A DNA stretch of 64,000 bases from Neomoorella stamsii (lineage in GTDB: Bacteria; Bacillota; DSM-521; Neomoorellales; Neomoorellaceae): contig NZ_PVXL01000043.1 in assembly GCF_002995805.1 (NCBI RefSeq), positions 1 to 64,000 of the forward strand. The letters run 5' to 3'. This document shows positions 26,315-35,747 of this stretch, piece after piece. Position 1 is the first letter of the stretch; each line of letters opens with the position of its first letter. Under the pieces are notes generated by a model. The model ran no database searches. It saw nothing but the letters and a program-made list of their open reading frames with translations, and was not told where the DNA came from. Both the position numbers and the translations under genes were made by a program.

Positions 26315-26343
26315 ATTATACCACCTGTAACTGTTCTTGCCGA
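26315..26343 (-). promoter_or_regulatory. candidate promoter of the heme operon
   Basis: On the minus strand TCGGCA (26343-26338), 17-base spacer, TATAAT (26320-26315). The -10 box ends only 6 bases before the hepT ATG, so the transcript would have almost no leader. Confidence 0.5.
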
Positions 26344-26390
26344 GTATTTTTCCCCATTACCAGATACTTACCGCTCAGGTGAGCCTCTAC

Positions 26391-28907
26391 CTATTTAGCA
26401 AGAACCGGCAGGTTTTTAAACTGGTCGTATTGTTTGGCCAGGCCGGCATCGACCTTCTCCACTTGGGCCAGGAGCTGATTGGCCCGGTCGGTATCTCCCT
26501 GGTGATAAGCGAGTATTGCCTGCCAGAGCTGGACTTCCGCTTTTATTTTTGCATCTTTAGCTGCGGCGTTAAGATTGGCTGCCGCTTCCCTTTCCTGCCC
26601 CAGGAAATACTGGCCAATGGCCGCCCGGAGCTGGATAGCCGGGCTCAGGGTCACCCCGCCGGGCTGGTGCAGGTCTTTGAATTCTCCCAGGCTATCCACT
26701 TTTTCCTTTACGGCTGCCGGCAAGGCCGCTACCTGCTGGAACACCTGCCGCGCCTTGTCCTGCTGGCCGGCCCGTAGATAGTTAATGCCGGCAGCAGTAT
26801 AAGCCTGCCCCAGGTTCTCCCAGCTGGCGCCTACCCAGGGAGCAACCTGCCGGGCGCGTTCCATGGTGGCCAGGGCCTGCTCTACCGCACCATCCTGCCA
26901 GTAGGCTTCGGCCAGGCGGTTTAAGACCGCCAGGTTATAGGGCTCTTTATTACTGGCAGCCAGGGCCATGGCCAGGGCTTCCTTAATTTTCCCTTCCTTC
27001 AGGTAAATACCGGCCAGGTCACTGTTGTAGGATGCCGTAAAGGGGTCATAACGGCTGGCTTCTTCCAGGTAAGCGACCGTAGCCCGGAGGTTGTTGCGCT
27101 GCAGGGCAGCAGCCGCCTGGCGGGCGCTGGCCACCCCGGCCAGGTAAGAAAAGCTGAAAAGGACGATGACCAGGGTTGCCAGGGCTGCTCCTGTAACGTA
27201 GGCCACCTGCTTATTTTTAAATACTGCCGCGGTCAGGGTCGGCTCCGGTCCCAGGCGCTGGCCTTCTATACTCCTGGCCAGGCCGAAGCAGGCCCAGAGC
27301 ATCATGGAGACGGCTCCCAGGGCTAGGTCGAAATCAATGGCGGCATGGAGGCCGAGGTTCAAGGCAGTCATACCTATAGCCAGGGCCTGGAGGCGTTCTG
27401 GGCCGCGGGAAGAACGGTAGTTACCCAGGGCAGTCAGCAGGAAAAACAGCCATACAATTCCCAGTACAGCGATGCCCACCAGCCCGGTTTCTACGGCTAC
27501 CTGGGCGTAATCATTGTGCACCTGGGTGGAATTATAAAAGTAACTCTGGTATTGGCGGTAGGCTGCTTCCCAGCCACCACCGCCAAAGCCAAGGACGGGG
27601 CGTTCCCGGACCATCTTCAGTGCATCCCCAGTCCAGATCAGCCGTTCCCGGCTGCTCTTGGTCTCCAGGTTGATGTCCTGGAGGCGGGCCATAACCTGGG
27701 GCGGCAGGATGCGGGCCAGGATACCTGCCGGTTGCCTGCCCCCTGCTACCGGAGTGACCGCCAGCTGGTACTGGACCAGGAAAATGCCGCCGCCAATGAG
27801 AAGGACCAGGGCGGCCACCACGGCTGCCATGCGCGCCCTGGGGGTCCGCAGGCTCCAGCCGGCTCCCTGGATAATTAGCTGGCCGGCAAGGGCCACCAGC
27901 AAGCCCAGGGCAAACCAGCTCCAGGCCGGGCCATAGGCTTTGGCTACAGCCAGGGGAATAAACCGGGCATTGCCTGCCAGGGCGGCGGCGCCGCTGGTCA
28001 CCAGGTGGGCCAGGGTATTCAGGCGGTAGCCTTTTGGCGCCAGCAGCCAGTAGAGGAAGATAACCAGGGGGAAAACGAGGTAAGCGCCCCGGGAGCCTGT
28101 CCCCAGGAAAACCATGAGCAACAGGTAGTTGGCCGCTGCGTATAAATACCGCTGGCGACTGCCGGCCCGGGCCCAGAGGTAAAAACCGATGATACTGCCG
28201 GCACCGACGTAACTGGCCAGGGCATTGGGGTACTGTAAAGTGGAGTAGAAACGCCCGCCCACGAAACCATCTTTAATATAAATAAGCTCTGTAGCCGTAA
28301 GTAAAGCCGCCAGGGCGGCTCCAACTGCGGCCAGGTAAAGGGCATGGAGCAGGTAGAGGGTACGGCGCTGGCCGCCCAGGTGGGAAGTCAGCCAGAAGGT
28401 TAAAAAGTAAAGGAGGACCTTAACTACTTCAGCTACGGCCAGGCTGCGGCTGGCCGGCTTGATGGCAGCCAGGATATAAACTACTACCAGGGCCGCTGCT
28501 GCAAAATCCAGGGGCCGGTTAAGGAAGGATACTTCCCGGCGGGACAACTTCCACAGGTAAGTAAGGAAAAACAGGACGGCGGCAAACAGTAAGGTCCAGC
28601 GCTGCTCTACCGGGAAAAAGAGGCCACGAAAAAAAGGAGGGTAAAAGAGGAGCAACAACAGGCCGGCAAAGGCGAGAAGAAATAAAGTCTGGTTGCCCCC
28701 GGAGGGCCAGAAGGGCTCCCCGCTGCTGTTTTTTTCCCTGGCGCGGCGCCAGGGGGTTACTCGCGTATTAGTATCAGGGTTATCTTTAGCGTTATTTACC
28801 GTTTGATTTTTCCCGCCCTTGATGGCACTTGTTAAGGGGATTACTTTGCCTTTTCTATGTGCTTCTTTTATATATGCTTCCCCGTTCTTTCTTTTGCTCC
28901 GTGCCAT
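26391..28907 (-). CDS. O-antigen-ligase-like membrane protein with C-terminal TPR repeats
   Basis: An 838-residue protein. After a basic N-terminus (1-75) come about ten to twelve membrane helices (80-560), including a Wzy/WaaL-type region with the RERPVLGFGGGGWEAAYRQYQ loop and the VHNDYAQVAVETG motif. These match the O-antigen ligase/polymerase domain. The final 230 residues are TPR-like helical repeats, ending at KNLPVLAK. Family members join glycans to carriers or proteins in the envelope; the acceptor is unknown. The ribosome site is weak (AAAGGGGT). It stands apart from the heme operon. Confidence 0.85.
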   Translation of the reverse strand: MARSKRKNGEAYIKEAHRKGKVIPLTSAIKGGKNQTVNNAKDNPDTNTRVTPWRRAREKNSSGEPFWPSGGNQTLFLLAFAGLLLLLFYPPFFRGLFFPVEQRWTLLFAAVLFFLTYLWKLSRREVSFLNRPLDFAAAALVVVYILAAIKPASRSLAVAEVVKVLLYFLTFWLTSHLGGQRRTLYLLHALYLAAVGAALAALLTATELIYIKDGFVGGRFYSTLQYPNALASYVGAGSIIGFYLWARAGSRQRYLYAAANYLLLMVFLGTGSRGAYLVFPLVIFLYWLLAPKGYRLNTLAHLVTSGAAALAGNARFIPLAVAKAYGPAWSWFALGLLVALAGQLIIQGAGWSLRTPRARMAAVVAALVLLIGGGIFLVQYQLAVTPVAGGRQPAGILARILPPQVMARLQDINLETKSSRERLIWTGDALKMVRERPVLGFGGGGWEAAYRQYQSYFYNSTQVHNDYAQVAVETGLVGIAVLGIVWLFFLLTALGNYRSSRGPERLQALAIGMTALNLGLHAAIDFDLALGAVSMMLWACFGLARSIEGQRLGPEPTLTAAVFKNKQVAYVTGAALATLVIVLFSFSYLAGVASARQAAAALQRNNLRATVAYLEEASRYDPFTASYNSDLAGIYLKEGKIKEALAMALAASNKEPYNLAVLNRLAEAYWQDGAVEQALATMERARQVAPWVGASWENLGQAYTAAGINYLRAGQQDKARQVFQQVAALPAAVKEKVDSLGEFKDLHQPGGVTLSPAIQLRAAIGQYFLGQEREAAANLNAAAKDAKIKAEVQLWQAILAYHQGDTDRANQLLAQVEKVDAGLAKQYDQFKNLPVLAK

Positions 28908-29027
28908 GGCTAGACCCCTTTCACGTCATGTCCTCCCTATTCATTCGCCGCTTCCCTATCCTTTTCCTGCTAAAATAAAAAGATAGCCGGGGGTAAACGA
29001 TAGCCGGTGCTGCCGGGGGGCTTTTTT

Positions 29028-30617
29028 CTACCACCCCAGAGCATAACCATCACCACGGGGATCGGCTCCACCCATGAGGACACCCCTTTGATAGTCGATT
29101 ACAATCCCCTGGGCATGACCTGTTTCATTTGACCAGGCCGGTAAAAGGTGTACTTTGTGACCCAAGCGGCGCAGGTCTTCAATTACGGTAGGATCAAAAC
29201 GATTTTCCAGGTTCAGGCTGGGCGGTCCGTCTCCCAGGGCCCTACCATGGATCCAGCGTGGTGCTTCAATGGCCTCCTGGATGTTGCAGCCGAAATCCAG
29301 GAAACGGGATATTACCTGCAGGTGAGTCTGGGGCTGGCCGTCGGCCCCCATGGTACCGAAGACCAGGCAGGGCTTGTCACCCTTAGTTATAATAGCTGCC
29401 ATCAGTGTATGGAGGGTGCGTTTACCAGGTGACAGGCAGTTGGGATGGCTGGGGTCGAGGGAAAAATAAGCACCCCGGCTTTGAAGTAAAATACCGGTAC
29501 CCCTGGCCACCAGGCCGGAACCAAAGGGAAAATAAATACTCTGAATGCAAGAAACAATATTTCCTTCCCTGTCCACCACAGCAAAGTAGGTGGTATCGCC
29601 TCGCAACTGGCTGCCGGCAGCTATTTCCATAGCCTGCTGCGGGTCAATGAGACGGCGGCGCTTGGCTGCATAATCCTTAGAGAGTAAATGATCGATAGGG
29701 ATTTGCACAAAATCCGGGTCACTAATATAGGCATCCCGGTCGGCAAAGGCCAGCTTTTTGGCCTCTACCAGGTGGTGAATGTAGGTGGACGTGTCGAGCC
29801 CCATGGCTTTAAGGTCAAAACCTTCCACCAAGTTAAATTCCAACAGGGCCGTTAAACCCTGGCTGTTAGGCGCTGTTTCGTAAATGGTATAGCCGCGATA
29901 AGTAGTGGCTACCGGTTGGCCCCAGGTCGAAGTATGGCTGGCCATGTCTTCGAGGGCCAGTAAACCACCCTCTTCTTGAACGGTTCTGGTTATTGCTTCA
30001 GCAATTGGCCCCTGGTAGAAGGCGGCTTTTCCCTCCCTGGCCAGGAGGCGGAAAGTGGCAGCCAGGTCATCCTGGCGTAAAATATCTCCCGGTCGGGGTG
30101 GCCTCCCGCCGGGTAAAAAGATGGCCGCTGTATCCGGGTAGCGGGACAAAACTTCCCGGTGTTCGGTTATGTACCAGGCCAGTTTATGGCTCACAGGATG
30201 CCCTTCGGCATAGGTAATGGCCTCGGCCAGGAGATCAGCCAGGGGCATAGTACCATAACGTTCTCGTGCATCCTCCCAGGCAGCTACGCAGCCAGGAACA
30301 GTAACGGCATAGGCGCTACGGGGTGGTATTTTAACCATTCTTTTTTCCCGGAAAAATTCCAGACTGGCTCTTCGGGGCGCCCGGCCGGAACCGTTAAGAA
30401 AAATTACTTCTCTCGTACGGGCCAGGTAAATGAGATAAAACAAGTCACCACCAATACCGCACATATGAGGCTGGGTAACATTTAAGACGGCATTGATAGC
30501 AATGGCAGCATCAATAGCATTACCACCGCGCTTGAGGATATTAACTCCTGCCAGGGAAGCCAGCGGGTGGGCCGCTGCCACCATTCCGTTGATACCCATA
30601 ACTATTGGCCGATACAT
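29028..30617 (-). CDS. ggt: gamma-glutamyltransferase family protein
   Basis: Ntn-hydrolase that cleaves or transfers gamma-glutamyl groups (glutathione, polyglutamate or related amides). The 529-residue proenzyme has the nucleophile Thr342 in GDTTYFAVVD, where autocleavage gives large and small subunits, the RGGNAIDAAIA segment, and a GGADPRGDGYA end. There is no signal peptide, unlike the exported E. coli enzyme, so it is probably cytoplasmic. A GAGGTG site lies 8 bases before ATG 30617. Monocistronic, divergent from the metallo-beta-lactamase gene. Confidence 0.92.
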   Translation of the reverse strand: MYRPIVMGINGMVAAAHPLASLAGVNILKRGGNAIDAAIAINAVLNVTQPHMCGIGGDLFYLIYLARTREVIFLNGSGRAPRRASLEFFREKRMVKIPPRSAYAVTVPGCVAAWEDARERYGTMPLADLLAEAITYAEGHPVSHKLAWYITEHREVLSRYPDTAAIFLPGGRPPRPGDILRQDDLAATFRLLAREGKAAFYQGPIAEAITRTVQEEGGLLALEDMASHTSTWGQPVATTYRGYTIYETAPNSQGLTALLEFNLVEGFDLKAMGLDTSTYIHHLVEAKKLAFADRDAYISDPDFVQIPIDHLLSKDYAAKRRRLIDPQQAMEIAAGSQLRGDTTYFAVVDREGNIVSCIQSIYFPFGSGLVARGTGILLQSRGAYFSLDPSHPNCLSPGKRTLHTLMAAIITKGDKPCLVFGTMGADGQPQTHLQVISRFLDFGCNIQEAIEAPRWIHGRALGDGPPSLNLENRFDPTVIEDLRRLGHKVHLLPAWSNETGHAQGIVIDYQRGVLMGGADPRGDGYALGW

Positions 30618-30764
30618 ACGAACTACACCTCATTTCAGGAGACTTCAGTCTTTATTGTAACCTTTAATCTATATTTTTGACGAGATCTTTTGACGATGGA
30701 GGTCTTCAGGTGTTATTCTTTAAAGAGGATTTTTGAACCAGCACTTTTATTGAGGGTGAATTTA

Positions 30765-31826
30765 ATGGTACTGGTAACAACCATCAGCATCCTGGCATTT
30801 TTAACTGCCGTTCTCCTCGCGGTTAGTACCTGGTGGCATGCTTTGCGCCGGGCCGGGAAAAAGGCCAAACGCCAGGCCATCTATGCCGTCCTCGCTTTTA
30901 CCCTCTCCTTGGCTACTGCCTGTGGTAACCTTACCGGGGAACAGCCCCCTTCTCCGGCCAACCAGTTGCGGCCGCCGGTAGCGCAAACAGCTTCCCCTGC
31001 ACCAGGAGCAGCGCCTGGTACCTCAACATCTCAAGAAAAGCCTCCGGACTCCTCAACCCCACCGGCTGAAACCGGCAAGCTACGCGTCCATTACCTGGAT
31101 GTCGGCCAGGGGGATGCCATCCTGGTGCAGTTGCCCGATGGCAAGAACATTTTAATCGACGGTGGCACCAATGAAGCCGGGCCCTGGGTAGTCCAGAAAT
31201 TGAAGCAGTACGGTGTTGAGATACTGGACTTTGTCATTGGCACCCACCCCCATGAGGACCATATAGGCGGCCTGGACGTGGTAATTAACAGCTTCCAGGT
31301 AGGTAAAGTTTACCTTCCCCGTGTGACCCATAATACTGATTCATACCGAGACCTCTTGCTGGCTATAAAAAATAAAGGCCTCAAGGCCATGGAAGCGAAG
31401 GCCGGCGTTGCCCTGCCCCTGGAAGGCAGCATCCAGGCTCTTTTTGTCAGCCCGGCAAGAAAGACCTACGAGGATCTAAACGATTATAGTGCCGTCCTGC
31501 ACCTGACCTACGGGCAAACGGCCTTTCTCTTTACCGGTGACGCCGGTACTACCGTGGAGGAGGAAATGCTGGCCGGTGGCAAACCTCTCAAGTCTGATGT
31601 ACTCAAAGTTGCCCACCACGGCTCCCGTCACTCCACCAGTACCGCTTTTCTCAAAGCTGTGGCCCCTGCGTATGCTGTTATCTCCGTAGGTAAAGGTAAT
31701 GATTACGGCCATCCCCATGCCCAAACCCTGCAGCGCTTGCAAAAAGCCGGGGTTAAAATCTACCGCACCGATCGCGATGGTACCATAACGGCCTTCTCCG
31801 ACGGCCAAAAGGTGACTATACAATAG
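30765..31826 (+). CDS. ComEC-like metallo-beta-lactamase-fold hydrolase, membrane-anchored
   Basis: A 353-residue exported or anchored protein. A hydrophobic N-terminus (about 1-22), a basic stretch, a second hydrophobic segment ending in ATACGN (a poor lipobox), then a Pro/Ser/Thr-rich linker (about 65-105). The catalytic domain follows: YLDVGQGDAILV, the metal motif THPHEDHIGG, FTGDAG and VAHHGS. This is the ComEC C-terminal hydrolase domain found alone, probably an extracellular nuclease or phosphodiesterase. ATG 30765 is chosen for TTGAGGGTGA 5 bases upstream. The DUF3006 gene follows. Confidence 0.88.
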   Translation: MVLVTTISILAFLTAVLLAVSTWWHALRRAGKKAKRQAIYAVLAFTLSLATACGNLTGEQPPSPANQLRPPVAQTASPAPGAAPGTSTSQEKPPDSSTPPAETGKLRVHYLDVGQGDAILVQLPDGKNILIDGGTNEAGPWVVQKLKQYGVEILDFVIGTHPHEDHIGGLDVVINSFQVGKVYLPRVTHNTDSYRDLLLAIKNKGLKAMEAKAGVALPLEGSIQALFVSPARKTYEDLNDYSAVLHLTYGQTAFLFTGDAGTTVEEEMLAGGKPLKSDVLKVAHHGSRHSTSTAFLKAVAPAYAVISVGKGNDYGHPHAQTLQRLQKAGVKIYRTDRDGTITAFSDGQKVTIQ

Positions 31827-31905
31827 CATTGTACCGGCCAGGCCGGTAGCATTCTTGTTATCTATAGCGACCTGATGCAAGGTAAGAGTGAAAGGAGTAA
31901 GAAAA

Positions 31906-32121
31906 ATGCCCCGCCGGGAATTGCTGGTCATTGACCGTTTTGAAGAAGACATGGCAGTAATTGAATACGGCCGCCGCACCTTTACCCTACCCCGTTCCCT
32001 CCTGCCCCGGGCCGCCAAAGAGGGTGACGTGATCAAACTCGCCGTTGTCCTGGATCCGGAAGCCACTGCCCGGCGCAAAAAAGAAGTCCGCTCCCTGGCG
32101 GACGACGTGTTTGAGGAGTAG
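31906..32121 (+). CDS. DUF3006 domain protein
   Basis: A 71-residue DUF3006 protein with the typical plan: LLVIDRFEEDMAVIEYG, a short beta domain, LPRSLLP, GDVIKLAVVLDPEATARR. DUF3006 genes regularly follow ComEC-like hydrolase genes, as here, but their function is not established. ATG 31906 has AAAGGAG 8 bases upstream. Probably in one operon with the hydrolase, 79 bases away. Confidence 0.9.
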   Translation: MPRRELLVIDRFEEDMAVIEYGRRTFTLPRSLLPRAAKEGDVIKLAVVLDPEATARRKKEVRSLADDVFEE

Positions 32122-32132
32122 GTGCTTAATGT

Positions 32133-32525
32133 TTACCGGGCTGCATCCACAACGGCCCTGATTTTAGCATCCACCTGTGAGGCTATTTCTTCCAGGCCGG
32201 CCTGGGGGTAAAAGCTGGCCAGCATGGTGGGCCTGAGGGCGCTGATGTAGGTCTTACCTTCCTTGGTGTAGACGTTAATTTTACAGGGCATCATCAAGCT
32301 GATCAGAACGTTTTTAGCCAGGACTTCATGGGCGTAGCGGGCATTGCAGATTTCAATGATTTTCAGTGGTTCAGAATCGTAGCCCTTGCTTTTCAGGGTG
32401 GCCTGTACGTCATGGATGTGCTGGACCTTCATACCCTGGATTGCTGTAGCTTCTTCTACGGCAGCCACGGCGGCAGCAAAATCTTTATCAGTTGTCACGG
32501 TGTAGCTGATGTCTTGATAATCCAT
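32133..32525 (-). CDS. DUF302 domain protein
   Basis: A 130-residue DUF302 protein (YTVTTDKDFAAAVAAVEEATAIQGMKVQHIHDVQATLKSKG ... CNARYAHEVLAKNVLISLMMPCKINVY). This fold was characterised as a small alpha/beta dimer; function unknown. Two conserved cysteines (CNA, MPC) could be redox-active or heme/metal-related. ATG 32525 has AAGGAGG 8 bases upstream. Convergent with DUF3006, monocistronic. Confidence 0.88.
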   Translation of the reverse strand: MDYQDISYTVTTDKDFAAAVAAVEEATAIQGMKVQHIHDVQATLKSKGYDSEPLKIIEICNARYAHEVLAKNVLISLMMPCKINVYTKEGKTYISALRPTMLASFYPQAGLEEIASQVDAKIRAVVDAAR

Positions 32526-32702
32526 GCCATATGCCTCCTTCACCTATTGGCCTGTAGTAAGGCTGGCTTTCATTGTTGGTTTTTTAGTGCTTTTCGGTTG
32601 TATTTGTTACTATAATACTACTATCATAATTCGCTGTCAATATACATAGCAAATAATAATCGGACTTCAGCAGTAGATATAAGCCTTCCCGTTCAGGGCA
32701 AC

Positions 32703-32729
32703 AAAAAAGGGTACCTGCCATGTACCCTT
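32703..32729 (-). terminator. terminator of the SPFH/NfeD operon
   Basis: AAGGGTAC (32707-32714) pairs with GTACCCTT (32722-32729); TTTTTTG follows on the minus strand. Confidence 0.85.
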
Positions 32730-32770
32730 AGTTTACCTTTTTAAAATAATCTAATTAAAGTCACCTGACT

Positions 32771-33781
32771 TTAACCGGCCAGGGATTTTTCTTGCCCTTC
32801 CGGACAGTTTTTACTGCTACCTTTACCGCCGCCATGGCCCGGGGCCAGGAGTTCCTTGATGGCCCCCAAGGAGCCCAGGACACTGGCGGTTTCGTAGGGA
32901 ATAAAGACTTTATTATGGCTATCGGCCAGCTTCATAAGGGCTTCGATGGACTTCATGGTGAGCATCTTCTCATCCATGTCGGCTTCTTTCAGGGCCTTCA
33001 TAACCAGTTCTATACGTTTGGCTTCGGCGGCAGCCACCAGTTGAATAGCCTGGGCTTCACCCTCGGCCTTTTTAATATTGGCTACCCGCTGGGCTTCAGC
33101 CCGGAGGATCTGGGCTTCTTTCTCGGCCTCGGCCCGGAGGATCTGGGCCTGCTTTTCACCTTCGGCTTTTTTGATTTCGGCTTCCCGTTGACCTTCAGCC
33201 TGGAGGATAGCAGCCCGTTTCTCCCGTTCAGCCCGCATTTGGGCTTCCATGGCCTGGCGGATGTCAGCTGGTGGGTTGATGTTTTTCACCTCAACGCGTT
33301 CCACCCGGACACCCCACTTGTCGGTAGCCTCATCCAGTACCAACCGCAGGCGGTTGTTAATCTCATCCCGCGAGGACAGGGTCTGGTCCAACTCCATATT
33401 GCCGATAATATCGCGCAGGGTGGTCAGGGTCAGGTAATGCATGGCCCGCACAAGATCGGCAATCTCATAGGTAGCTTTAAAGGGGTCAGTTATCTGGTAG
33501 TAAACTACCGTATCGATCTCCATGGTGACATTATCTTTAGTGATAACTGGCTGGGGCTCGGAATCCAGGACCTGGACTCTGAGATCGACAACACGGCGTA
33601 CATTATCTATAAACGGGATGATAATGTTCAAGCCGGATCCACAGGTCTTGTAGTATTTCCCCAGGCGTTCAACAATGAGCACTTGAGATTGATGAACTAT
33701 CCTCACGGTCCTGGCTACCAGGGACAGAGCAAAGATAATCAGGATGAGCAGCAACAGGAAAGTAAAGATATCACCTAACAA
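32771..33781 (-). CDS. SPFH/band 7 (stomatin-like) membrane scaffold protein
   Basis: A 336-residue stomatin/slipin-type protein: one N-terminal membrane helix (5-28), a band 7 domain (about 35-200, with VIVERLGKYYKTCGSGLNIIIPFID), then a long coiled coil with 12-residue-spaced repeats of the AEG/AEAxKxAQILRAEA type (200-270). These proteins oligomerise in membrane microdomains and work with NfeD partners, as here. TTG 33781 is chosen over GTG 33850 because GAGGGGG lies 7 bases upstream and the helix then starts at the N-terminus. It follows nfeD in the same operon. Confidence 0.92.
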   Translation of the reverse strand: MLGDIFTFLLLLILIIFALSLVARTVRIVHQSQVLIVERLGKYYKTCGSGLNIIIPFIDNVRRVVDLRVQVLDSEPQPVITKDNVTMEIDTVVYYQITDPFKATYEIADLVRAMHYLTLTTLRDIIGNMELDQTLSSRDEINNRLRLVLDEATDKWGVRVERVEVKNINPPADIRQAMEAQMRAEREKRAAILQAEGQREAEIKKAEGEKQAQILRAEAEKEAQILRAEAQRVANIKKAEGEAQAIQLVAAAEAKRIELVMKALKEADMDEKMLTMKSIEALMKLADSHNKVFIPYETASVLGSLGAIKELLAPGHGGGKGSSKNCPEGQEKSLAG

Positions 33782-33918
33782 AATATAACCCCCTCGAAAA
33801 TAGTTTGGAATTGAGACCAGCTTCCTTTTTAAATCCTCTGTTGGTGCCACCGGGGTGGTAGCAACGTCTACTCTTGAGTCTGCGGAGTAACAATGGCGAT
33901 CACCTGTGCGGTCAGGAA

Positions 33919-34347
33919 TTATTGCACTCTTTTTACTAAAAGTTTGGCTCCTTCTACCCGGACCACCTGGACCGGCGTACCGGGTGCAAGGGTCTGGCCG
34001 TCCAAACTCCGGGCTGACCAGGTTTCCCCGTTGACCTTAACCAGGCCCCGGTCAACAGTGACCTCCCCGGTCACATAACCCCTTTGCCCTACCAGGGCTT
34101 CAGCGTTGGAAAGACGCCCCTGGTGGTTTAAAACAAAAGTACGCTTAAGAATTGGCTGGACAAAAACGGCCAGGATAATTGATATAACTACAAAGATGCC
34201 CACCTGGTAACTAAGAGACAACCCCAAGGCCTGGACCAGGGCCGCACCGAAGGCGCCAATGGCAAAAAGGATCAGGTAAAAGGTTAAGGAAAATATCTCG
34301 GCTACGATCAGGGCGATGGCGATGGCTACCCAGACTTGCCAGGCCAA
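33919..34347 (-). CDS. NfeD-family membrane protein
   Basis: A 142-residue short NfeD: two to three membrane helices (about 3-75) followed by an OB-fold domain (ALVGQRGYVTGEV...VKVNGETWSARS). NfeD proteins pair with SPFH proteins; the partner gene lies 137 bases downstream. TTG 34347 has AAAGGAGG 7 bases upstream. The longer frame adds only a basic stretch with no ribosome site. Confidence 0.9.
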   Translation of the reverse strand: MAWQVWVAIAIALIVAEIFSLTFYLILFAIGAFGAALVQALGLSLSYQVGIFVVISIILAVFVQPILKRTFVLNHQGRLSNAEALVGQRGYVTGEVTVDRGLVKVNGETWSARSLDGQTLAPGTPVQVVRVEGAKLLVKRVQ

Positions 34348-34475
34348 CTGTTCTCCTCCTTTCTTAGCTCTATATACCTCCATTATACCTTATTTCCGGC
34401 AAGTGGATAGATATTTTAAAATGTAAATACCTGTTCTGATGGGGCCATACTTTTGTCTTTCACCGGCTTTTATAT

Positions 34476-34497
34476 AAAAAATACTGGCTGCCGGTAT
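34476..34497 (-). terminator. terminator at the end of the M55 aminopeptidase gene
   Basis: On the minus strand ATACCGG-CAG-CCAGTAT (one wobble pair) followed by TTTTTATA, starting in the stop codon. Confidence 0.6.
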
Positions 34498-35309
34498 TAG
34501 CTGCTTTTTGCCAGGGCAATAAGACTCCTTGCTGCTTGGTAGGCTTCCAGGTAATCGGCTCCCGTGTAAGTTACGGTAACGGCATCGGGGCACTGGCTGC
34601 GGGGCAGGATAGCCGCTGCCGCCGCCCGGGCCGGGTCGGTAAATTTAATAGTTACTGTTGCCTTTGCCGGTACCGCAAGGGGTTGATAACTTTTTTTGCT
34701 AAGGGCCCGGGCTACTCCCTGGCGAATTTTTTCCCTGGCCAGCCGGGGTGGGAGTGACCTGGCGGCGTGGTAGTTAATTGCTTCTTTAACAATAATGGCT
34801 TCTACTCCTTCCAGCATTTTTCTGGCTTCACTGGCCAGGACCTGGTCGCCGCTCACCAGGACCACCGGTACACCAAAATAGCCGGCCAGCAGGGCATTCA
34901 GGCCCAGTTCCCCCATTTCCTGTCCATTAACCTCCAGGCGATGGACTACGTCGCTGTAGGTGTGAGCCAGGACGCCCGGGCTGCCAGCCCGGGCATGGTA
35001 ACCTATGAAACAGGCTACAGTAAAGCCCCTGTCTATACCCTCCATCATACCCAGTTTTTTCGGTGTGCCGCTGATAAGCTGGGCCCCGAGGTGCAGGTCT
35101 TCCGGCAGGAGGTTACGCATCCTGCCATGGGCGTCATTGACGGTTACACTGGTAGCCCCGGCTTCCATGGCGCCACGGATGGCGGCATTGACTTCAGCCG
35201 TCATCAATTTTTGGGAGCGGGCGTATTCCGCCCCGCCGATCGTTTCTACCTGTTCCCAGGCAGTTACCCCGGCCACGCCTTCCATATCGGCAGATATGTA
35301 AACCCGCAT
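34497..35309 (-). CDS. M55-family D-aminopeptidase (DppA-like)
   Basis: Zinc peptidase related to DppA of Bacillus, which releases D-amino acids from D-peptides. The 270-residue protein starts with the metal-binding ISADMEGVAG (D8, E10) and has NDAHGRMRNLLPE, the FIGYHARAG segment and LVSGDQV, all DppA features. It may recycle cell-wall peptides. ATG 35309 is chosen because the catalytic strand begins right after it and GGAGG lies 10 bases upstream; longer frames overlap the preceding gene. No dipeptide transporter genes adjoin it. Confidence 0.9.
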   Translation of the reverse strand: MRVYISADMEGVAGVTAWEQVETIGGAEYARSQKLMTAEVNAAIRGAMEAGATSVTVNDAHGRMRNLLPEDLHLGAQLISGTPKKLGMMEGIDRGFTVACFIGYHARAGSPGVLAHTYSDVVHRLEVNGQEMGELGLNALLAGYFGVPVVLVSGDQVLASEARKMLEGVEAIIVKEAINYHAARSLPPRLAREKIRQGVARALSKKSYQPLAVPAKATVTIKFTDPARAAAAAILPRSQCPDAVTVTYTGADYLEAYQAARSLIALAKSS

Positions 35310-35376
35310 CCCTGTCATTCCTCCCTTATGACGGTTGAATGTCAAAAGGGCCTGACCGGCCCTAAGAACAACTCCT

Positions 35377-35679
35377 TCATGATTTATGGATATAATGGTA
35401 ACCGAGTTTGGTGATATGGTGACCAATTATTTCCAGGCTTATCTGGGGCAAATAATAGGTAATCACCACCCAGCGACGTTCGAGGACGATATTGACGCTA
35501 ATTACACCCGGCAGACCTGCCAGGGCATTACTAATTTTTTTGGCATCTTCCCCGGTGCGCATATCGCTTACAATCAGGGTCATGGTTACCTGCCGGAGCT
35601 CAGGGGTGTAACCCTCACGTAAATTTTGCCCCTGTTGCCCGGCCAGAATTTCTGCGGCCCGCTGGCTGTACCAGCTCAT
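35377..35679 (-). CDS. HMA/ACT-fold-like small protein without metal cysteines (100 aa)
   Basis: Not a named family to me. Residues 28-100 have a beta-alpha-beta-beta-alpha-beta pattern (VTMTLIVSDMRTGEDAKKISNALAGLPGVISVNIVLERRWVVITYY ... IIGHHITKLGY), as in heavy-metal-associated domains, but no CxxC is present. It therefore should not carry copper in the usual way. AAAGGAGG precedes the ATG. It is flanked by another protein of the same fold type and by the M55 peptidase gene. Confidence 0.65.
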   Translation of the reverse strand: MSWYSQRAAEILAGQQGQNLREGYTPELRQVTMTLIVSDMRTGEDAKKISNALAGLPGVISVNIVLERRWVVITYYLPQISLEIIGHHITKLGYHYIHKS

Positions 35680-35747
35680 CTTTTTAACCTCCTTTTACCA
35701 TTTTAACTTTTAATTACTGATGAGCATCCTGCTCACCCGTTTTCCCC

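Noticed and set aside
28981-29030. Plus-strand terminator near the end of ggt
   Set aside because: The sequence ends in GGGGGGCTTTTTT, but only a 4-bp stem forms and there is no plus-strand gene upstream.
32792-33778. 328-codon open frame opposite the SPFH gene
   Set aside because: Shadow of the repetitive coiled-coil codons; low-complexity Gly/Phe/Leu composition.
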